Positions 11,315 to 20,810 of a DNA stretch of 64,000 nucleotides are shown here, piece by piece. The number at the start of each line of letters is the position of its first letter. Position 1 is the first letter of the stretch. Made by a program: the position numbers and the translations under genes. This DNA comes from Coprinellus micaceus (taxonomy: Eukaryota > Basidiomycota > Agaricomycetes > Agaricales > Psathyrellaceae): positions 2,108,001 to 2,172,000 of the forward strand of contig OX596337.1 in NCBI GenBank assembly GCA_951394405.1, read 5' to 3'. Under the pieces are notes generated by a model that was not told the origin of the DNA, did no database searches, and saw only the letters and a program-made list of their open reading frames with translations.

Positions 11315-11624
11315 AATTTAACATGGACCGGCGAGGGTGCAAATTCACCCGCCAGGCGCGAGTGATCGGGACGAGCGCTTATTCTCCGTGTCTACATATC
11401 ACTTGTATACTCGCCAAACTCAATCCTGACGCACCGGAATGAAAATGGCTTCGTTAGGAGGACAAAGGGGTACCCTGTGTGTGCCCCTTTTCTCAAAGGG
11501 CCCAGGAGAGGAGTCAGGCGCCAGTGACGTCATCTCAAGCCCCAACGCTACCAAGGGTCCTAGATAAGTTTTGGCCCATTGGTCTCACTACGAGTTCTGT
11601 AAGAATCATACCCACAATACCCTC
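11315..11624. other. Divergent promoter region between the MscS channel and the coiled-coil gene
   Basis: About 310 bp lie between two head-to-head genes and must carry both promoters. The stretch holds a perfect palindromic TGACGTCA at 11525-11532, reported separately. I see no clear TATA box. Confidence 0.5.
11525..11532. promoter_or_regulatory. Palindromic CRE/ATF-type site TGACGTCA
   Basis: The exact octamer TGACGTCA, which fungal bZIP factors of the ATF/CREB class bind, lies about 93 bp upstream of the coiled-coil gene start and about 210 bp upstream of the MscS channel start. Its position in a divergent promoter is consistent with function, but no binding evidence is visible. ATF-type sites often drive stress genes, which would suit an osmosensing channel; that link is inference. 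Confidence 0.4.
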
Positions 11625-12294
11625 ATGAGTACTTTCATCAAGAACAGCTCACCATCCCTCGCCAAGAGGATCGAGAAGGAAATAACCAACGAAGCCATCA
11701 AGGAGGATAAGAAGGTCCAGCATGCCCTCCAGGAGCTACACAACCTAGAGAAGGCAGATAAAAAGGCCACAAAGGTAAGGGTTCGGCGGCCGTAAACCAA
11801 TTGTAGATGCTAACGCGAGTCCAGCGAACCGATAAGGGGGAGAAAGCGTTGGACAAGGCTGAGCACAAAGAGGATTCCACCCAGCGTGCCCTCAACAAGG
11901 CGACCAAGAAACACCAAGATGCCGTCACCATGATTTCTCGGCGGGAGCAAGAATTCGGGGTGCGTGGATACTGTCTTCACATTGTGAAATGGTCGCCTGT
12001 TCTAATCAGTTATCCAGGCTCTGCGTGTCAAGGAAGAGAAGACTCACACCGCTCTCAAAAACGTCAAGGTTCAGGTAGAAGAGGCTATCAGGGAGAAAGA
12101 CGAACATGAGGTGAAATATTTTACCAGTGTCAACTTAGGCGATCCTGATAACGTATTAGAAAGACAGGATGAGGAGGCTCGAAGCCGCCAGCGCCACATC
12201 CTCCTATGTGGAGGGGGCCGCGGAGGGGGCTAACCACAGCCCCAAGACTATTATCAGAGAAGGCGACCCAGCTGTCGGAGGTGCCGCAGCTTAG
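11625..12294 (+). CDS. Small lysine/glutamate-rich coiled-coil protein
   Basis: Four exons are read: 11625-11774, 11825-11959 and two more to the TAG at 12292-12294, joined by GT-AG introns (GTAAGG, GTGCGT and GTGAAA donors). The product is about 150 residues, almost entirely helical and charged, with regular heptad-like spacing (ITNEAIKEDKKVQHALQELHN, then KGEKALDKAEHKEDSTQRAL). A short Gly/Ala-rich tail ends in GGAAA. There is no signal peptide or membrane segment. I do not recognise a named family, although soluble coiled-coil proteins of this kind are common in basidiomycetes. The last exon is the least certain, because its acceptor near 12158 was chosen only because it keeps the frame open. 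The gene is divergent from the MscS channel and convergent with the isochorismatase gene. Confidence 0.6.
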
Positions 12295-12780
12295 GGAGTA
12301 GCGTCCCAGCAGGTAGGTGAACCAACGAATGCAAACCAAGAGGTGTCTGCAGCTCAGGGACCTCAACCCCGCCAGCTTGCGTAACGAGGTGACTGTACCA
12401 ATTCAATACCCCAAGGCCCCAATAGTCTATGCATACCATTAAGATGGTCCCCTTGTACAGGAATATAATCGTCGTCAATGCTTGAGAGTCGAGATATTGA
12501 TGAGGGGCATACCATTTTGAGACGCAGACGCGTCGCGTCCGGCAAATTGGATGACGTCACACGGACGTCCGGTCATGGTCAGACGGACTGCCAACGGGTG
12601 CACTTCCCCGCATTCGAGTTGCGGAACTGAGCCATGGCCCGCTTGGGGAGAAAAAATTGTGGTACCATAAAATGAGTGCTGGAGCTGTGGCCGAGCCCGC
12701 AAACGAGTCAATCGTGACCTGAGGAAATGAACTTCGACACTTGATTTATTGGATTTCGGGCAGCTTCGAAGAACAGCGAA
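12295..12780. other. Spacer between convergent genes
   Basis: The 486-bp region holds only weak antisense frames without recognisable domains. A second palindromic TGACGTCA lies at 12552-12559, away from any gene start. I see no RNA gene or long repeat. Confidence 0.35.
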
Positions 12781-13667
12781 TTACATCGCGCTCTTAAGGA
12801 GGGCACCGCCGCCCGGGCTTCCTGCTCCCTCGGAAAGTTTCTGATGATGAGGAAATGGAAGCTCAGAGAGCAGGACTCCGCCCGCTTGCTTCGTGCTTTC
12901 CTTGCCCTCCTTCACCAGTTTGCTGAACGCCTTGAACCGAGGTGAACTGGCGTCGCCAACCAGTTGGAATGCGATGCTTTCGCTAGTACCAATGATGGCG
13001 CCTTCCTGTCGCATGCGTTGGACAGCGATGGGTACCTCGAATGCGTTGCAAGACGAAATGCCGTCCGCGACGACGTGCACAGTATACCGCTGCTGCCACA
13101 TCAGGGAGAGCACCGTTTGAAGAACGCAAACATGGGCCTGTAGATCGGGTCAGAACAGAGTCTACTTTCGGACGCCGGATGCTTACCTCTATTCCAAAGA
13201 GCACGATTGAGTTAATATTGGGGCGGGCATCGAGAATAGCCTCGACGTCGGCGGTCAGCATCGAGAACAGTGTTTTGTCGAGGTTCGCAATTAAGAGATC
13301 CCCGAGAGACACTAGGTCGATGTCTGGGTCGATGGGACCGAGAGCTGCTCACTTGTTAGACAAGGGCTTAGCTTGGAATCGTTCGGGCTTACCTCTGGCA
13401 TTCTGAGTAGTCGCTATGACTCCGATGCTGAGGAGCTGAGAAGAATATGAGACACCATTCCACAACAGAGAAAGAATTCCAAGCACCTTCGCGACCTTGA
13501 TGAGCTTGTTCGCGGTTGCGACGACCTGGTCATACCCGTAGATGGCTGCACCTGGAGGCGATGAGAAGGGCCGGAGAAGTGGAAGCGGCGGTATTCTTAC
13601 GAAACTTGGTCTGGATATCACATAAAAAGAAGAGGGTATTTTCAGGCACTAGCCTTGGAGGGGCCAT
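12781..13667 (-). CDS. Isochorismatase-family cysteine hydrolase (ISOC1/ISOC2-like)
   Basis: The protein belongs to the isochorismatase-like fold, in which an Asp-Lys-Cys triad hydrolyses small substrates; eukaryotic ISOC members have no settled substrate. The reading is about 229 residues in five exons. The triad is intact: Asp17 in LFFLCDIQTKF, Lys at about 82 in NLDKTLFSML, and Cys at about 115 in GIEAHVCVLQT. The blocks LKVAKLLSIGVIATTQ-like, ALGPIDPDIDL, VHVVADGISSCN and SESIAFQLVGDASSPRFK follow the order seen in human ISOC1/2. One junction matters: after KVAK a 52-nt GTGCTT...CTCAG intron must be removed to give the conserved LLSIGVIATTQ block. The C-terminal tail is Gly-rich. No targeting peptide is evident, so it is likely cytosolic. 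Confidence 0.88.
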
Positions 13668-13969
13668 CGTCGCTGCAGTGAGAGAGGTCGCTGAGCGGAG
13701 TCTGAAAGGGTCTGCCTGCCGTGGGAGCCTGGCGAGAGTGATGGAAGTTGGTTCGCAGCGGTCGACGGTTTCTTTGCAGTTCCCGCTATCAACTCAGTCG
13801 TCCTCCCCCTCCACTCTCTACCTTTGTGTCCGTTTCTCCTCGTTCTGCCCTTGGACTACGCTGCTCTGCCCCAGAGACAGCTCCTACTCCAAGCGTTTGA
13901 CGGCCGTAACGACACTAGCCTCTCCTTTGAATCCTAGCCTTTTTAGGCCCCTTCGTTCTTTACGACAAG
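13668..13969. other. Divergent promoter of the isochorismatase-like and Ser-rich genes
   Basis: Some 300 bp separate two head-to-head genes. The part from about 13780 to 13960 is pyrimidine-rich on the plus strand (for example TCGTCCTCCCCCTCCACTCT), a common core-promoter feature in fungal genes, and leads into the plus-strand gene. No distinct TATA element is visible. Confidence 0.45.
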
Positions 13970-16900
13970 ATGCTTTCCATCGAACATCTTTCGACCACGA
14001 CTGTAGTTGATGCTGCAAACGACGACTTTGCTATCAGGCAGAGGGCGAGTCCTGTTTCTGACACCCAAAGATGTCTATCTTGACGCTACGTTTCTGCAGT
14101 TGAATTCATTCAAGCTCGGCAAGGTCATGCCTCTCTCGCCGTCCGCAGAGGCACCAGGTTCGGCGGGCCATGGCCATAGGCACCGCCGCTCCCATTCGCG
14201 TAACGTCTCGATATCCTCCACGTCGTCCCAGGCACCCTCGCTCGCCTCGTCAAGGTCCTCCGGTCATAATGATCTGTCATCATTTTCTTTCGGCTCGCTC
14301 TCCAGTTTGGCAAGCGCATCGACTCTGAGTAGCTCAGAAAGCACTCCTTCGTCTTTGTCCAACCCCGGTCTTGCGCCTCCACCCTCGAAGCGTAATTCTC
14401 ACCACCGGCGAAGGTCCTCGGTGTCCACCCGCCGCGAGTCCGCAGAACTGATGGGCGTTTCGCTTCCCGATATGCCTTCCGTCTCCATGGAAGATAACGT
14501 CAACTTGGGCGAAAAGGACTCCATTCGTCGGCGAGCTTTGTGGGCACTGGAGGGGAGGCCTGACGTTTCATTCAGCAAGGTGGAAATTCCAGAGCTGGGT
14601 ACCCCGGATGTGGAGAAAATGATGTTCGATTTCTGTGAGCGCTGTTTTCTCCCCCCACATGCTACACATTCTCACACTTGTCTTCTCAAAGCCACCAAGC
14701 CCTCCCTTTCCGGAGGACTCTCCACGGGCTTTGGAAACTCAATGGGCAGCAAGAGGGATTCGTTCAAGCTCCTTCCTCCTTCGGGCTCATCCAAGGACCA
14801 GCTGCACACTTTACTTGAAGAGGAGGAGGAGGAGGAGGAATGCGAAATCCAGGACAAGAAGCATCCGCAGGACTCGCTTCCTTCCCCCACGACTTCCAGT
14901 GAGGAAGGTGATTTTCCGGCGCCTACCAACCCAGGTCCGGCAGCGGCGGTGACAAAGCCAAACCATCCGCGGCCGCGTCCTGCTACTCTTCACCTTCGCC
15001 CGCTGTCTTTGACCCCTGACAACGTCGGTTCGACGGGCCTGCCCACCCCTTCTCTGACCCCCAGTGCCAGGTCTGGCCTTCGCTCACTGTCGTTGCATCC
15101 AGCACAGGTTGCTGATGATTCAACACCGCCTGATGCGAAACGCGATGCTGCTCTTCGTCGGCCCGTGCTCAACCTGAACATGGATAGTGCATCCGACGCG
15201 TCTTCCGACAATGGCGACCGGAAACCGCCACGTAGAAGTAGCATCTCGTACAGGCGGAGCTCTTCCCACACCTCCTTTGGCCTTCCGACGCCTGAGATGA
15301 CTCCAACTTTTGGCCGGAGGTGCTCAGTCTCGGAATCCATCCGAAGCAGCAAAAGCGGGGACGAGGAGTTTTTTCCTACCCACCCTTCATACCGACCCCT
15401 CAGCGCCAGTGAACAGCACTTCCTTTACAAGTCTCACAATGCCCTTCTTGCGCGCATTACTGACTTGGAGAAAGCCCTCTCCATGAGGCGCACATCGATG
15501 GGAGGATACTCGATTAGCGGGAGCTCCCGGCCAAGCTCTGTCATCTCGGATGCCTCTCTGCCCAGTGATCTCGGCAGCCCTGCAAGCTCTGTCCCCACCG
15601 AGCCTAGCGACGAGATGCTCGCTCTGATCAGGGACTTGAAGGCGGAGAGAGATGAGTTGATGAAGGACGTGGATGGGTGGAGGACGCGGGTGGCTGATCT
15701 CGACAAGCAGCTCGTGCTTGTCGCCAACCGAGTCGAGAATGAGAGGAAAGAGGCCTGGGTCGCCCGATCCCGTGTCGGCCTATTGGAAATTGAGAAGGCG
15801 ACCCTGGACAAGAGACTCGCGGTGGTCGATCGGGTCATCGTGGGTTTGGAGGGGGAGAAGGCGGCCCTCAAGAATGCGAATGCATCCTTAAAGAAGGAGA
15901 ACGAGGAGAAGGACCAGAGGATTCAGGAGTTGGAGGAGGAGTTGAAGGTCATGAAGCAAGAGCTTGAGCCACAAACGTCTGAGCCGTCCGGTGACCTTGA
16001 CCCCATGGCGACACCTACTCCCCAGTCCTTCAATCAGCAAGACCTTTGGAAGAAGGGACTTGGGCTCGGCGCATCTCTCGAACATACTGCCCAGTCCTTC
16101 AACCTTGGTTTCCCTTCATTGTCCATGCAAGAGGCTGAAGAAGACGATTATATGGAAGATGAGGATGGCTTGGCGGGGTACGAAGATGAGAATGAGTGTG
16201 ACGCCGACCTCGAGTCGTCTTCTTCCAATGGCTCCCTGTCCGATTACCCCCAACGGACCACGGTACATCTGACGATGGCCGTCAACCCCGTACCTACCGC
16301 TTCTCGACCCACCCATCGCTCACACAATTCCTTGTCTCGAGCGTGGACTTTTCCAAAGGCCACTGCCGCGCCCGTTCACGAATACCAGTCCGACAACTTC
16401 TTCGGTTGCTTGGACGAGTCGGACAGTAGTGATGACTCCGGACCCGTCACACCCATGCCGTTCAACTATGAGGAGAGTAAGGACATCTTCGCCAGCGCTC
16501 TCAAGTTTGCCGACGAGGGCGACGCACCTTTCTACATCCCTGGCGGCATTGGTACTGTCGTGGAAGCCCCTGTCTCTGTTCACGAAGTCAAGAACCAGCG
16601 CACCTTGGGTGTCCTCACCGAAGAAGAGGAGGAGGGAGAGGAAGACGTCTTGTCTGATATCGAGGAGGACGAGGACATGTTTGGGGAGATAGGGGGTATC
16701 CGTATCATCTTTACTCCCCCTGAAGAAGTGGAACAGGTCCAGGAGGTTGAACAGATCAAGTTCATTACCCCCCCGAAGGCAGTTTCTACGCCACCGACCC
16801 TTCCAGCCTTCGACTTTGGTCACGGCGACAACGAGCAGGATGCCATTAACGCCTTCATCTTTGGACAGTCTCCACCCGCCCACCGTAGTACCTCTTCAGC

Positions 16901-17321
16901 TGAAGCTCTATCATCCACTTCCCCGAGATCAATGGTCACACCTGCTTCCTCAATCCCGCGCGCAGTGGCCCCTCGCACCAGCTCGCCTCCTTCCGCGATC
17001 CCTCGTCCTGCATCCCGGTCCTCGGCGACGAGTACATCTCCTCAGAAAGTGGCACCCCCCTACGTAACTCCGCCCAGCAAGCGAGGGGGTGCTATACCAT
17101 GCTTCATCCCTCAACCCGTCTCCCCGCCGACATCTTCGCGGACTGCCATCCCGAAACACAGTTCCCCCATGCCAGGGCCGACCTTCATCCGCCAGCCTAG
17201 TCGAACGAATCCTCTGACGCCGCCCAGCCCCAAGGCTACCTCCAGTAAGCCCTCCACCACCACTTTCGCACATGGTTCGCCATCTCGACCATCGATTTCC
17301 ACCATCCGTACGTTCAACTAA
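13970..17321 (+). CDS. Large Ser/Pro-rich protein with central coiled coil
   Basis: The frame is open from before 14007, but the best start is the ATG at 13970 (MLSIEHLSTTTVVDAANDDF). A 46-nt GTTTCT...GCAG intron then joins RASP to LNSFKLGKVMPL. A second intron, 14635-14691, is a multiple of three and therefore invisible in a simple frame scan; removing it deletes a Cys/His-rich insert that could otherwise be mistaken for a zinc site. The protein, about 1,070 residues, is rich in Ser, Pro and Arg, with an SxRR-type basic region near residues 50-150, a poly-Glu run at about 270, a coiled coil at about 470-650 beginning FLYKSHNALLARITDLEKAL, then acidic and Ser/Pro-rich tails. It is probably a cytoskeletal or scaffold protein, judged only from composition. 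I do not recognise a family. Confidence 0.75.
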
Positions 17322-18503
17322 TTTGGGTTCTTTCCAGAAGCAGAGACGATGAACGTTGCTGTCCACAGATCCTCTGAACATCACTTCGAAACCTCAACCG
17401 CGAATCAGTGTCGCCCGAATCATCGTTCGGCCTCTGAAACGAATATGAAGAGTGTTGACCTTCGTTATTCCTCAAGAGACATACTACCGCCTGGCGCCGC
17501 CTATCCGACTTTCGAATTCTCGACTTTCACCTCGATACCAACAGTTTCATCTATACTCCCGGCGCCGATATCCAAACTTTCGTTCTCAACTTTCAGCACT
17601 TTTCTCCCCCTCTCCTGGTCATCACGGCCCGCTGTGGAAGCATCTCTCGTTGTTACCCCGCAGGCAGAAAAGACGACAACATTTGTGTCGCGGCAACAGC
17701 AATTGCTAAAACTGCAGCGTCGGATGCAAGTGGAAGGTGCAGCCATGACACCTCGCTTACCTTGTCAGTGCGATGTGCGGACAGTTGTTGAGCTATAGGC
17801 ATTGTCTTATTTGTCACTTATTCTTATTATCGCACATTGCACTCCCTTCTGCCTGATGCTTTCCCTTGGACCTGAGCGCTTTCGTTTATCACTATCCCCC
17901 AAGGCTTGTCATACCCCTCGCCACTTACGATTCCACACTGCATGCACCCACGGATCCGTTTCTATGTCTCGATCCATGTCTCCCTCCCTACCCCCACCCT
18001 ATCCTTCGCCACAGCTCTATCATCTTTCTTCCCCGTAAAATGATTTAAAAAGACCTGTCCCACCGCTATCGCTTTGTTTCTCATTGCACGGACGTCCTCT
18101 TCCATTCACACTTCCCATTCACCCGCGCTGTGCATCTACGTTGCCCTCCGTTTCTTGTATTATTATCACCTACCTTGGCGCTCTGCGGCTTGACGTCGTG
18201 CAGTGGCCCTGGGGGCGGGTGCGAGCTGTACTTGTACACGTTCTACGTATTGGCCTGTGTAGTTTTGAGTTGTTCCCTTCCCCCGCAGCAATGCAGTTTA
18301 TTCCGCCGCGACTACCGCTGCCTATGCCTATGACAATCCATATTCATGTTTGAGGTTGAGCCTTGGCTGGCTCGACTCTAGCCATGTCTGGAGCGTCGGC
18401 GGTGGCCCGGAAATCTCCGACAGGGCGCGTGGGAAGGACGATGCACCAAATATTCTGTTGGCGGTGGGCAGCGCCCTCGCCTTTCCCTACAACCTTCGTC
18501 ATC
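17322..18503. other. Long spacer with an open frame of doubtful status
   Basis: A frame from 17349 to 17798 encodes about 149 residues beginning MNVAVHRSSEHHFET. It could be a C-terminal continuation of the Ser-rich gene if the 30-nt segment GTACGTTCAACTAATTTGGG...CCAG (17309-17338) were spliced, which is very short for an intron. The rest, about 17800-18500, is pyrimidine-rich and probably holds the 3' UTR and the promoter of the NDUFA4-like gene. Confidence 0.3.
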
Positions 18504-19010
18504 ATGCCTGGTCCCAAGCCCCACATGCGCTCTTCGCTCATGAAGAACTGGTTTGCCGTTGAGGTGCGAAGCTATTTGCCGCAAACGGAGCCTGTGAAGG
18601 CGACGGCCAAGACTGACCAATAGTTCCTGCTTGGTTATTAGGCCATTCCCATGTGAGCAAGGCTGAACCGTGTATTGCAGAATACCCCTTGACATTGTCT
18701 TACAGCTATGTTATTATTGGTGGTGTCGTCGTCGGTGCTAGCTGGTACTTGACCCGGCTTGCTACAGGTCCTAGCAGTACGTCCTGACCGCCTCTCGGAC
18801 CTTACTCCGCGTTTCTAACTGGTTGCAGTCATTTGGACCAAGAAGAACCCCACCCCCTGGAATACCATCAAGCCTGACGAGGGCACCAAGTTGGTTCAGG
18901 TTAACCAGAAGTTCGAGAAGAGGTGTGTGGTTGAGCGTCCCCATGTTTCATTTCTCCCTTTGACCCGTGCTATCCGTTCCCCACCCAGCTGGTCGCGCGA
19001 TCAACTCTAG
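18504..19010 (+). CDS. NDUFA4/B12D-like respiratory-chain subunit
   Basis: This is a small single-pass inner-membrane protein of the NDUFA4 (MLRQ) family, associated with cytochrome c oxidase and respiratory supercomplexes. Five exons (18504-18563, 18642-18652, 18706-18776, 18829-18922, 18989-19010) give 85 residues, close to the ~81 of human NDUFA4. Exon 2 is only 11 nt (GCCATTCCCAT), and every junction closes in frame. Order of parts: a short matrix-side start MPGPKPHMRSSLMKNWFAVE, a transmembrane helix IYVIIGGVVVGASWYLTRLA, then the family signature IIWTKKNPTPWNTIKPDE and VNQKFEKSW. It ends at TAG 19008-19010. A frame-only scan misses this gene because of its short exons. The plus-strand aldo/keto reductase gene follows about 310 bp downstream. 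Confidence 0.88.
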
Positions 19011-19321
19011 AGGATCCGCTAGCCGTTTCGGTTTCTCTTCATCCATCCATGTACCAGCCTCTAGTGAGAAGTCGAATTCCATTCCGCTGCACATACCCCT
19101 CCTTCGTCCATTGCGGTATCCGGTCCAGGTTCCCCACCGCCGGGGTTTTGATCCCCTGAAAAGGTTCGCACGAGTCGCGGCGAGGCAAGTGTTCCGAAAA
19201 TTCGCTCGATTGCGCAATGGCTCGCTTCTCTCTTGCAACGCCCACTTTTATCGCTATAGTCGCAAGCGTCCTTTGGTGGTACAGATCCACCAGCGGCGTT
19301 CTACCTTCCTCCTCTACAGAC

Positions 19322-20667
19322 ATGGGTCAGACACCCTCCAGCAGCCTGGAAGACGAACCGATCCAAGGCATTGCTCTGGTATGACGTGTTAGTTGTCCCC
19401 GAAGAAGAGTACCAACGGGTGATGTCAGGACACCCTGGAGGACCCATTGCAGCTTCCGGCGATAGTGTACGGCGCAGGGACATTCTCCAATCAGTACAAC
19501 ACAGACGAACACCTCGCCAGTAATGTCCCCCTCAGGACCGTACGCCTTGCCTTCAGGTAGGTGTGAGGATTCATTTTCAGCGCGTTGAGTGGGCGCCTAA
19601 TGCCTTGGATAGGTACGGGATACGCGCCATTGACACTTCGGTGTATTACGGAAACTCTGAGATAGTTCTGGGAAAAGTTCTAGAGTCCATCCGCGACGAG
19701 TTCCCCCGCTCATCCTATAAATTGGTCAGTTCGCCTTGTTCATTGTCCGTGCTCGCCCTTGTTAACCTCTTCAGATGACCAAATGTGGGCGGTATGGTCC
19801 GTCAACGTTCGATTATAACCCTGAAACGATCAGGAAGAGTGTGAAGCAGAGTTTGGAACGGCTGAAGACTGACTACCTCGACGTGGTGTATCTTCATGAT
19901 GTCGAATTCGTCGCACACCAGATCGCGCCCAGTCCGACTGGCGACGTTTCTGGTGCTTTAGGCGACGATGCAGCGGCGTATGGCCTGGCGCCAGGTGAGG
20001 AGGGGAAGATCCGTGGGGAAGGAGACCAAAAGGTACTCGACGCCTATAATGAACTTCGCAAGCTGAAAGAGGAGGGACTCATCAAACAAATCGGGATTAC
20101 AGGTGAGTCTTGATCGGCTTCATGGGCAGGTCTGTATGACTAACGATAGGTGTAGGATATCCCCTCCCTACGCTTCTCCGGTTGGCACTACTCATCCTCC
20201 ATAATCCGCCCCATGAACCTCTTGACATAATGCTCTCATATTCCCACTTGAGCCTTCACGACTCTGTCTTTGAGCAGTTCGCTCCTCGGTTGAAAGGGGA
20301 TGCCAAGGTCAAGACTCTATTGACTGCATCTCCCCTCAGCATGGGACTGCTGACAGGAAACCCTCCCCCATGGCACCCTGCGCCTGCTGGGCTCAAGGAA
20401 GCCGTTCGCACTGCTAAAGCAAGCTGGGACGGGGATTTCATCAATCTGGCCTTAGGATACGCCCTTGGTAGGACAGGGGCCGATCACGATAATATTCCCC
20501 TCGTCACTGGGTTCAGCACCCCGAAGGAGGTGCACGAATGCGTAAGGGCATGGAGGGAGATCAAAGTGGGTGGTGCGGCCAATGCGACCAGGAAAGCTGG
20601 GGAACAGAAGGCGAAGGAAGTGATTAGAGATGCTGGATACTTAGATTGGTCTTGGGCTTCCCCGTAG
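19322..20667 (+). CDS. Aldo/keto reductase, D-arabinose dehydrogenase (ARA2)/L-galactose dehydrogenase-like
   Basis: This is an NAD(P)-dependent aldo/keto reductase. Closest in style are yeast Ara2 and plant L-galactose dehydrogenase, which make ascorbate-type lactones; fungi use this step for D-erythroascorbate. The start at 19322 gives MGQTPSSSLEDEP, followed by a GTATGA intron (19379-19428) into LPAIVYGAGTFSNQY, the normal first strand. The catalytic tetrad is present: Asp in RAIDTSVYYGNSE, Tyr in the same block, Lys in MTKCGRYG, and His in DYLDVVYLHDVEF. Later parts are LKEEGLIKQIGITG, MLSYSHLSLHD and the nucleotide-binding GFSTPKEVHEC. Four introns of 45-57 nt are used; the third removes a stop after GITG. 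An insertion rich in Ala and Gly follows the catalytic His (PSPTGDVSGALGDDAAAYG). The substrate cannot be read from sequence. Confidence 0.88.
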
Positions 20668-20810
20668 CCGTAGCTACTCATAGGCTAAAATATACTGCTC
20701 GAACACAATTCCTTACATTGGTGAAGCCAAATGAAATACCCCGAGGTTGAGGCCGGCCATCATTGGAAAGGAGCGCACTCTGTTGACATCCCTTGACCTC
20801 TGACCACACC

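Noticed and set aside
14635..14691. Zinc-finger-like CERC...HSHTC in the Ser-rich protein
   Set aside because: The segment has canonical splice signals and is a multiple of three, so it is better explained as a spliced intron.
16320..16883. 187-codon antisense frame inside the Ser-rich gene
   Set aside because: It mirrors the acidic, repetitive sense codons; no independent evidence for a gene.
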